Shown in pieces: positions 45,197 to 64,000 of a stretch of 64,000 nt of DNA (the stretch's first letter is position 1; each line of letters begins with the position of its first letter). The DNA comes from Strix aluco (taxonomy: Eukaryota > Chordata > Aves > Strigiformes > Strigidae), in the NCBI RefSeq assembly GCF_031877795.1, contig NC_133958.1:4898001-4962000 (forward strand). The letters are read 5' to 3'. The position numbers and the translations under genes were made by a program. Below the pieces are notes generated by a model, which saw nothing but the letters and a program-made list of their open reading frames with translations, was not told where the DNA came from and did no database searches.

Positions 45197-46059
45197 GAAG
45201 TGAACTGAAAACAACAGTTACAGCCAAAAAAAAAAAAAGTCTTAAATATTAATTTTCAACTTTTTGGCATAAAAAGGGCGGCGGGAGGCTCCCGCTGTGG
45301 CCCCAAGCCCTGCTGGTGTTCGTACAAGGGGTGGGTTGGGGGCACGCTGAGGTGAAATCCAGATGATTTGGGGGATGCGCTTGCAGCCCCCCCGGCACCT
45401 TCAAAGGTCTCCGGTAGCTCTTGGACCACGGCAAAAAACCACCTGGAATCGCTGAAAACTCAAAACACACGCTTTTCCCTGGGGAGAGCGACCCGCTCTC
45501 CTACCAGCCCAACAGAGGAATAATAAAAATTAAAAAATAATAAAAATTTCTCCTTAGAAAAACTGACTTTTTAAGGACGTGACAACCAGCCAAACCGGCG
45601 CTGGGTTTATTCAACAAGAGCTCGGAAAAGCAAAGTAAAGATTTTAAACTGGCGGCTGCCTCGATGGCAACGCGAGAGATTGGGGGGGGGGGGGAAAAAT
45701 ACGAGAAATCTTTGGGTTTTTTGCATCCAACACCTGCCCGGCGCAGGGGGACGGGCAGGGACGAGCTGCAGCCTGTGCTGTGGGAGCAGCGTCACCTCTG
45801 GGGCTTGTTTCCTCCGACCCTTTTACTGGGAGGACTGGAACGCAGTGGGCAGAGGCTGGTGGCCCCGCAGCAGCGGGTTCATGATGGATCCTGAGAGCCC
45901 ACAGCTCCGAGCACCCTTTTAAAACAACGTGAAGCCAAGAAACTGTGTAGAAATCATTTTTTTTTTAAAAAAAGACTTAAGGAAAGGCAGCGCTCCTTTG
46001 CAGGAGGCTTAACGGTGGCAACTGGGGGAGCTGGACCCCAAGCAGCCCTTCCTCCCCGG
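45191..46059 (-). other. PIWIL2: PIWIL2 3'UTR
   Basis: Untranslated tail from the stop at 46060-46062 to the distal AATAAA. It is AT-richer than its surroundings around 45500-45650 and contains a G11-type run near 45680. Confidence 0.6.
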
Positions 46060-53221
<7,162 letters not shown>

Positions 53222-53450
53222 GGCCGCCCCGTCGAGGCCGCTCCCTCACCGCCGAGCACGCCGTCGCCGCCACATTGCGCAGGCGCGGCCCCGCCCCCGC
53301 CCCTCATTGGGCAGCGCCTTGGCCACGCCCCCTTTTCGCGTGCGGGGGGCTTCAGCACCGCGGACAGCGCGCGCGGAGGGGGCGTGGCCGGGGCAGGAGG
53401 GGGCGTGGCCGGGGCAGCAGCGGGGGCAGCTGCCATGGGGCTGGGGGGGG
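53222..53450 (-). promoter_or_regulatory. PIWIL2: PIWIL2 CpG promoter
   Basis: CpG-dense block directly upstream of the PIWIL2 start codon. It holds an inverted CCAAT box (ATTGGGCAG near 53308), GC boxes and several CCACGCCCCC words. PIWIL2 germline promoters are CpG-type, so this fits. The POLR3D polyadenylation signal is only about 520 bases further on. Confidence 0.5.
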
Positions 53451-53963
53451 AGAATAAATGGAAAGGGAAGGGGGGAGTGGGGGGAGCAACAGCAAAGGGG
53501 CAAGTGCAGCCCCAGCCCCGCTCTGCACAGGCCATCGGGGCTTCCCTGCCCCCCACAGGGGCACGCAGGGAGGTGGGTCCACGATGGCAGGTGGTTGGGT
53601 GATGCATGTCCCCCCCCGCCTCAAGACACGCAGCCTCCTGGGCTGTGGTGGGGGCCACTCATTAGCCCCCCGCCCCGCACTGTGCTGCAGCGTGGCTCAG
53701 GGACCCCAGGGCCAACGCTGGTCCCCCAGAGGGTCCCACCTGCCCTGCCACCTGGGCATGGAGCCCCCCGGGGTGATCCCCCCCCCCCGGCACAGCCCTG
53801 GGCTGGGGTGGGGGGAGAGGCTGCGGTTCTGCCCACTGAGCCCTGGCACAGCGCAGGGGGCCCCCCCCAGCTCTCCCAAGCCAGCACCGAGCCCAGGGGA
53901 CAAGGGGTTGCGGTGGCACGGTGGAGGGCACAGGAGGAGATGGAGCAGCGAAAAAAAAACGTT

Positions 53964-53969
53964 TTTATT
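53964..53969 (-). terminator. POLR3D: POLR3D polyadenylation signal
   Basis: Minus-strand AATAAA in GGAATAAAAACG, 380 bases after the POLR3D stop codon. Confidence 0.7.
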
Positions 53970-54348
53970 CCATATTTCTCCCCCCAAGGCGCATGTCCTG
54001 CTCTCCCCAGCACGTGTGCGGCTGCTGGAGAGGCTGGGACACACACACCCCCCCACACACGGTCCCACACAGCCAGAAATCTGCAAGATGGGGGCGGCCA
54101 CAGCCTCTGCCTGTTTGGCACAGGGAGGGGGGACAGAACAGAACCCCCCAACCCCGCTGCTGCTCCGCTGCAGGGCTGGGAAGGAGGTAGGAGCCAGCCC
54201 TGCACCCACACCTGCAGAAGACACCTCTCTGTGTCCCCAAAGGCAAGGCTGGAGGGGCTGAGGGCAGAGCTCGGGGGGCTGCAGGGTCCCCAAGAAGTGC
54301 AGGGACTGTCCCCACAGGCTGTGGGGGCAGGGGCTGGGCCCCCCCGGG

Positions 54349-56743
54349 CTACCGGTGCCGGTGCTCCAGCAGAGCCTCGAAGTCCGGGGAACACACCAGC
54401 TTGTGCTTCACGTGGCCCAGGACGATCATCTCGCCTGTCCGGTTGTCCCCGACGCCGACGGACACCAGCTCCTTTTTCCAGAGGGAAAAAATGCCTGTGA
54501 GCAGCCCCCTCCCACGGGAAACCCCGTAACCGTGGTGGGAGAGGGGCCGAGGTCCCCTCCTGGGGACGAGAGCAGGATCCTTCCCCACCACAACGCGCTG
54601 CCCAGCTCACCCGGGGCCAGCATGACCCCACCAGGGACCATCTTGGGGTGCAGCCCTACAACTTAGGTCCCCAGTGCACCCCCCTAATACCTGGAGGAAG
54701 GAGCAGGGGGTCCCCATGGTCACGTCCAGCGTCACCTTGCCCAGCACGAGCTGTACCTTCCCCGACTTGCGGATGAGCAGTTTCCCCACCTGCCCCTCGG
54801 GGAGGTCGGCCAGGGTACAGATATTCTCCGCCTGCTTCGCCTCCTGCCGAGGGACACCGCGGGATTTGGGGACACACACACACACACATCACCACGCTGT
54901 CCCCCATTCCCCTCCACACCCAGCCCTTACCTGGCTCTTCTCCTGCTTCACCACGACCATTTGTCCTTCCTCGTTTTGCAGCTCCGTTTTGATGGGTTTG
55001 GTGTCCTGGGTGGGCGGCTGCCCGGGCAGCGTGTCAGGCAGCTGCAGGAAGAGCAGCTCCTCCTCCGCCGACAAGCTCAGCCGCTGCAGCAGCTCGGCCA
55101 CCGAGACATCCCGGGGAAAACCAGGGGGTCCCTTGGTTTGTGCCGGCTTAGCTGGGGGGTCCTCATCACACGGTTCTTCTTTTACTGGTGAGAAGCAGCG
55201 GGGTGGGCACAGGGAGGGTGGGCAGCCCCACCAGCCCCTCCCCACCGGGATCCGCCCCCCCCCCCAGCGCACCTTTCACCGCCGACGGGTCCAGCTCCAT
55301 CTTCTCCTCCTTGGGGACGGGCAGCCAGGGCTGGGAGTCCTCCTGCTCTGTTGCCTCCTCCTTGAAGAGCCAGCCCGAGTGGGCCAGCGGCAGCTGCACT
55401 GGCTTGTTACGGATGTCGTTCTTCAGCCCCGGGTCATCGAGGAACTGCGGGGATGGGAGAGGGGACGCTCAGCGCCGGCCCGGTAGCACCAAAGCCACCC
55501 CCCACCTCGGCCTCACTCACATCATCCTTCTGCAGCATCCGTAGGATTTGCTTCGTCTCCTCGTCCGTCTCCCTCTTCTCCTTCTTGATGTTGATGATGT
55601 GGGAAGGGCCGAAGTCTGACATATCCACCGTCTTGTCCCAGGAGCCTGCTGGGGAGAGGGGAGCAGCCCCGGGGTGAGCCCTGACTCAGGCGGGACAGCC
55701 CCAAGACACCCCCACAGGGAAAGGGGGGGGGCAGCTCCTGTTACCTTTCTTCTTCATCATTTCAGCAGGGCCCTGCTCGAAGATGGAGTGGGACTGGATA
55801 ACCTCGGGCCGGCCCCGGCCACGGCCGTGCCCATCGCGCTGCCGGTCCCGGTCCCGCTCCTTCTTCTCCTTCTTGATGGTGACATCCTCTCGGGGCCTGG
55901 GGAACGGGGAGGTGGCCTGTCCCCCTCACCCCTGTCCCCCGCCACCCTCACCCCTGTCCCTTGTCCCCCTCACCCCTGTCCCCTGCCACCCTCACCCCTG
56001 TCCCCTGTCCCCCTCACCCCTGTCCCCCTCACCCCGTCACCCTCACCCCTGTCCCTCTCACCCCTGTCCCTTGTCCCCCTCACCCCTGTCCCCTGCCACC
56101 CTCACCCCGTCACCCTCACCCCTGTCCCCCTCACTCCTGTCCCCCGCCACCCCCTGGGCAGCGGGTTCCCTTCTCACGAAATGTTTTGCCCCCCAAGACC
56201 CCAACGTGCAGGTACCCACTGGCAAAACCGCTTCCACACCCCACAAAAACGCTTACGAGGCCACTTACTCTTCCTTGATCTTCCTGCTAATTATGTTGGG
56301 GGTGAAGGTTTTCTGCAAACGAGAGCAGAGGGACAAGTCACTGCACGAGCCGAGATAAGCAACAGAAACCAAACTGGCCGCAGGGCGGGAGGAGGTGGCT
56401 GGGGACCCGGCCACGTCCCGCACGGACCAGCTCCCCGAAACCCCACGTGCTGCCGCTCCTGGGGTCCCTCCTACACTGTGAGGGTCCCCAAAAGCCCCCA
56501 TACCCCAAGCGGTGGGGTAGGACATGGGGTCACCCTGAAAAGGTCAGTTTTGGGGGAGCCTCCCCCCCACGCACTCACCTTCTTTACCCCACCCAGGGTG
56601 AGGTCTCGGGAGCGGATGGAAGGCAAGCGCCCGGGGGTGAGGGGGGGGGCGGCCGGGCGCCTCCCGAGCAGCCCCCGTGTCCCGGGGAGCCCCGGCCGCA
56701 GGCTGCCCGGCGAGCCGGTGTCACCCGAGCCCCCCTCCGCCAT
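54349..56743 (-). CDS. POLR3D: RNA polymerase III subunit RPC4
   Basis: Pol III-specific subunit that pairs with RPC5 and acts in initiation and termination on tRNA, 5S and other small RNA genes. Coding exons in transcript order: 56579-56743, 56269-56312, 55745-55896, 55521-55645, 55273-55444, 54931-55184, 54691-54843, 54349-54471 (stop TAG); 395 residues against 398 in human. The start MAEGGSGDTGSPGS is followed by the conserved LGRRPAAPPLTPGRLPSIRS and LTLGGVKK. Then come the Lys/Glu/Arg-rich IKKEKKERDRDRQRDGHGRG stretch, PSHIINIKKEKRETDEETKQ, LPDTLPGQPPTQDTKPIKTE and the C-terminal RPC4 domain ADLPEGQVGKLLIRKSGKVQ with GHVKHKLVCSPDFEALLEHR. All phases fit. Confidence 0.96.
55906..56155. 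repeat. Short-unit tandem repeat in POLR3D intron 3
   Basis: A CCCTCACCCCTGTCC unit of about 15 bases repeated roughly 15 times with variant GCCACCC spacers. The transcribed POLR3D strand makes this GGGGTGAGG-rich RNA, with a GT-AG-like GTGAGG word in most units. Confidence 0.85.
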
Positions 56744-57600
56744 CCTCGGCCTGGCCCTGCCTGGGGAGGGGGACACACGGTCAAGGACACTCAGCCCAGC
56801 GCCCTGCACAGGGGGCTCAGCCCCCCCCCCCCAAACAGGGTCCACTTGTGCGCCCCACCCCAGAGTGCTCACCCCCCGATATGCACCCCCCAGGACCCAC
56901 TTGCACCCCCCTTCCCAGGGGGTCACCCCCTCCTGCACCCCCAAACAGGGTCCGTTCACACCTCCTTCCCCAGTGGGCTCCCCCCCCTAAACAGGACTCA
57001 TCCACACCCCCCTCCCCAGGGGACTCACCCCCCCCCGCACCCCCAACCAGGGTCCGTTCACACTCCCCTCCCCGGGGGGCTCCCCCCCCATACACCCCAA
57101 AACAGGGCTCACTCGTACCCCCTTCTCCAGGGGGCTCAGCACCTCCCCCCCCAGGACCCACTCGCACCCCCCTCCCCATATGCTCACCCCCCCATACACC
57201 CCCCAACAGGGCCCACTCGCATCCCCCACTCCAGGGGGCTCAGCCCCCCCTTTCACCCCCCAGAACCCACCCGCACCCCCCTCCCCAGGGTGTTCCCCCC
57301 CCCCCATACACCCCCCAACAGGACCCACTCGCACGCCCCTCCCCGGGGGGCTCACCCCCGCCATACACCCCCAAAACCGAGGCCCCCTCGCGCTCCCCTC
57401 CCCAAGGCGTTCCGCCCCCTACGTACGTCCCCCCCCGAACCCACTCACCCCCCACTTCGGGCCGCTCCCCCCCGCACCCCCCCGCCACGCCACCCCTTAA
57501 CCTGCCCAGGCAGCCACCGGCTCGCCGCCGCACTGCGCATGCGTGCACTGCGACCCCCGCGATCTTCCCGGAAAGACGCCGTTGCCGCCATCTTACTTAA
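56744..57600 (-). other. POLR3D: POLR3D 5'UTR, noncoding exon 1 and intron 1 (inferred)
   Basis: On the minus strand an acceptor CCCCAG before 56760 leaves a 17-base 5'UTR ahead of the start codon at 56743. A donor GGGCAG/GTTAAG at 57501-57502 would end a noncoding first exon that begins near 57590. The intron between them is almost wholly the minisatellite at about 56810-57480. Confidence 0.55.
56810..57480. repeat. Minisatellite filling POLR3D intron 1
   Basis: About twelve tandem units of roughly 44-60 bases, each carrying a core CAGGACCCACTCGCACCCCC then CTCCCCAGGGGGCTCACCCC and a long C-run with CATACACCCC. Core words recur near 56835, 56891, 56946, 56990, 57047, 57103, 57152, 57206, 57258, 57318, 57375 and 57433. 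The unit is read as G-rich RNA in the POLR3D transcript. Confidence 0.88.
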
Positions 57601-57700
57601 GGGCGCGCGGGCGCCCTCCGACGATCCGCCATCTTTGTGCTTGGCACTGTCCGGCCCCATGCGGAAGGTGGCGGCGCCATCTTTGTGGCGGGCAATGCCC
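57530..57700. promoter_or_regulatory. POLR3D: POLR3D promoter with NRF1 site and three YY1-type sites
   Basis: A TATA-less housekeeping-type promoter. NRF1 palindrome TGCGCATGCG lies at about 57534-57543 and TTCCCGGAAA near 57565. Three GCCATCTT cores in the same orientation lie at about 57584-57595, 57627-57640 and 57674-57688, the last two within near-copies CGCCATCTTTGTG. NRF1 and YY1 sites are common at genes of the basal transcription and translation machinery. Confidence 0.65.
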
Positions 57701-57779
57701 GGCCTTTGCGACTGGGCACAGTGGGCAGTGCGGGGGGGGGGGGCACTGGGAAAAGGGGGGTCACTCGCCCCTTCATTTG

Positions 57780-58306
57780 AACTCCCCCCGCTGCCTGGGC
57801 TGCAGCCACCCCCCTAGGGTCCCCTCCAGCCGAGGGGGGACACAACGAGGCCACAGCCCCACGGGAAAGCGCGCGTGGGCACCGCACACACTCGGGGTGT
57901 TGGGGGGCAGTGAGATATTTTTGGGGTGCTCGCCCCCCACCCAAAAAATTCTTTCCCACCCCCAGACAAGGGTGTGTCCCACATCACCAGCAACAAGCCA
58001 CCAAGCCCCCCCACCCCACCCCGGGCTTTGCACCCACATTTCCCACGGGGGTCCCCGCGGGGGTGCCAGCATCCCCCCTGCAGCCAGCGCACCCCATTTG
58101 GAGGGATAAGGGGTTTGTTCCACACACCCCCCTCTCACCACCCAGACCCCAAAATGGGGGGGCTCGGGCAGGACCTACCCACCACCCCACCCACGAGCTG
58201 CCCCCACCGCCACCCACCCCCTGGCAGGCAGCAGCAGGCAGGAGCCGCGCTGCCTCCATCACCTGACGCCGCACACAACCCGCCACCCGATTGGCAGAAA
58301 CAGCCG
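57780..58306. other. Gap between the divergent POLR3D and PHYHIP promoters
   Basis: C-rich, gene-free sequence. In human MIR320A lies beside the POLR3D promoter; no miR-320-like hairpin or seed context was seen here. Confidence 0.55.
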
Positions 58307-58401
58307 TTTTTTTTTTTTTTTTTTTTCCTCCCCCCTTCTCCGAGCCGCTTAGATATATATTTTTCCTTTTTTTTTTTTTTTAATTATTTTTTTTTTTATT
58401 C
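58307..58401 (+). repeat. T-rich tract just upstream of PHYHIP exon 1
   Basis: About 95 bases that are mostly T on the plus strand: T20, then a C-rich interruption, TATATATTTTTCC, T15 and AATTA flanked by T-runs. It stands out in a region otherwise above about 65 percent GC. Confidence 0.85.
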
Positions 58402-58429
58402 CCTCCTCTGGAGGGTGTTTGCTATTTCC

Positions 58430-58628
58430 GAGCTGGCTGGGAGGATCCCAGTCGCAGCAGCCGCAGGCAGCAGCGCGGCATCGCCGGGTACCGCGTTCTC
58501 ACCGGCATCTTCCCCCCTTCCCGCTCTTGGCCCCACCGGGGCTGCCTGCCCTGCCTTGCCCTGCCTTGCCTTGCCCTGCTGCCCCCCCAGCATCCCACCG
58601 CCCCCCGGCAGCCCCCCGGCACGGCCAG
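58430..58628 (+). other. PHYHIP: PHYHIP noncoding exon 1 (inferred)
   Basis: A donor CCAG/GTAAGG ends a plausible noncoding exon at 58628 that would join the acceptor CCCGCAG before 59947, 20 bases ahead of the start codon. The 5' end is uncertain and lies somewhere after the T-rich tract. Confidence 0.45.
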
Positions 58629-63085
<4,457 letters not shown>

Positions 63086-63974
63086 CGGCCGTGTCACGCG
63101 CCTCTGTCCCCCGCCCCGATGGGACCCGGGGTGGTGGCTCCAGACCCCGATTCAGCTTAGGGAGGGGCAGGGGGGGGGATAGGGCTGGGGTGGGGGACAG
63201 GGTGGCACGGAAGCTGCAGCAGCGAGGGCACAACCACGGGCACCCTCCTGCCCGGCCACCGAGGCCTGGGGTCGGCACCCCCTCGCCCATCCCCAAGGCT
63301 GCGAAAATTTCTGGGTGCAAAGCCCCTGGTGCCCATCACCGGCCCATCTGGGCACAGCCCAGCCCACGCCGACACGTCCCCAGCATCCCACCGCATCCCC
63401 ACGCGGCCGCCGTGTCCCTACGCAGCCACCGCGTGGGACCGAGGAGGGGACACGGGCTGTGGTGCCGAGGCCAAGGTGGCCACGGGGACCCGGGTTGTGG
63501 CCCCATCGGCCATCTGCCGCGGGCAGCCGGTGTGACGTGGGGACGTGGTGGCTGCGTGGGGACGTGGTGGCTGCGGCACGTGGCACCCGCCTGCCCCGTG
63601 CTGAGGGAACCCCCTGGTGATGGGGCGATTTGTCCGACGGCTTCTTTTGGCTGAGAATCGGTGCAAAATGAGGGTGTGGGGGGAGCAGAGCTGCTCAAAG
63701 CCGAGTCCCAGGAGAGTGGGTGGCTCCCGGCAGCACCCAGCGAGGGACCCAGCGCTGAGCCACGCGAGACGACGGGCCAGCCGCTCCCTCATCAGGGCAG
63801 AAGCAGATTGCAATTAGCTAATTGCTTGGCTGCTTCAGCTGCGACTCGGGGGCCTCCCGAGGGTCTGCCGCAGGGTGCTGGGGTGCTCCCCCCCGCCTCT
63901 CTCCAGCCGATGCTGTTTTTCTCGGGGTGGGGAAGCAAAGAGCCTGGGGCTGCCCCCCTCCAAGTACAAGGGTA
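63086..63974. other. Downstream flank of PHYHIP
   Basis: Gene-free GC-rich sequence on the evidence here. A tandem GGGGACGTGGTGGCTGCG duplication lies near 63536-63575. If the right edge is the BMP1 3'UTR, part of this may be the intergenic gap between convergent genes. Confidence 0.4.
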
Positions 63975-63980
63975 TTTATT
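63975..63980 (-). terminator. Minus-strand AATAAA, possibly the 3' end of BMP1
   Basis: AATAAA in TGAAATAAATACC at the right edge. In the human order the next gene beyond PHYHIP is BMP1, transcribed toward it, so a convergent 3' end is expected here. No BMP1 coding sequence is in the window. Confidence 0.3.
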
Positions 63981-64000
63981 TCATCGGTACAAGAGAGAGA

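Noticed and set aside
56447-57817. Plus-strand 456-codon proline-rich open frame
   Set aside because: It is the stop-free minisatellite in POLR3D intron 1 read on the opposite strand; no family resemblance.
57530-58306. A bird MIR320A beside the POLR3D promoter
   Set aside because: No AAAAGCTGGGTTGAGAGG-like sequence or matching hairpin was seen on either strand.

Overview
This is vertebrate nuclear DNA and almost certainly bird (sauropsid). It holds five 5'-truncated CR1 LINE copies, short introns, a very GC-rich right half and a gene order matching the human 8p21.3 block SORBS3-PPP3CC-SLC39A14-PIWIL2-POLR3D-PHYHIP-BMP1. All gene calls come from my reading of exon translations and GT/AG splice sites against remembered protein families; no search was run.

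Layout, left to right. (1) 1-28.6 kb: PPP3CC (calcineurin A gamma), minus strand. Ten coding exons are present and the C-terminal exons lie off the left edge. Its first intron is 15.6 kb and the promoter is a CpG island with an RFX X-box, YY1 sites and an E-box. (2) 28.7-30.2 kb: a gap holding a single orphan exon that resembles LRRC34 and a CR1 tail. (3) 30.2-44.3 kb: SLC39A14 (ZIP14 metal transporter), minus strand, with the two mutually exclusive transmembrane exons preserved and four CR1 insertions. (4) 44.4-45.2 kb: a GC-rich minisatellite. (5) 45.2-53.3 kb: PIWIL2, minus strand, 21 coding exons adding up to 924 residues. (6) 53.95-57.6 kb: POLR3D (RNA polymerase III subunit RPC4), minus strand, 395 residues, with minisatellites in two introns. 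(7) 57.7-63.1 kb: PHYHIP, plus strand, divergent from POLR3D, 330 residues. (8) 63.1-64 kb: gene-free flank with a minus-strand AATAAA at its edge, placed where the 3' end of BMP1 is expected.

Splice phases are consistent throughout the reconstructed transcripts, so the coding genes look intact. The genes belong to unrelated pathways (phosphatase signalling, Zn/Mn/Fe transport, piRNA silencing, Pol III transcription, a neuronal phytanoyl-CoA hydroxylase partner); what they share is conserved synteny. The least expected items are the orphan LRRC34-like exon beside an X-box promoter, a CR1 that ends about 3 bp from a splice acceptor of SLC39A14, and an inverted CR1 pair bracketing the alternative exons of that gene.
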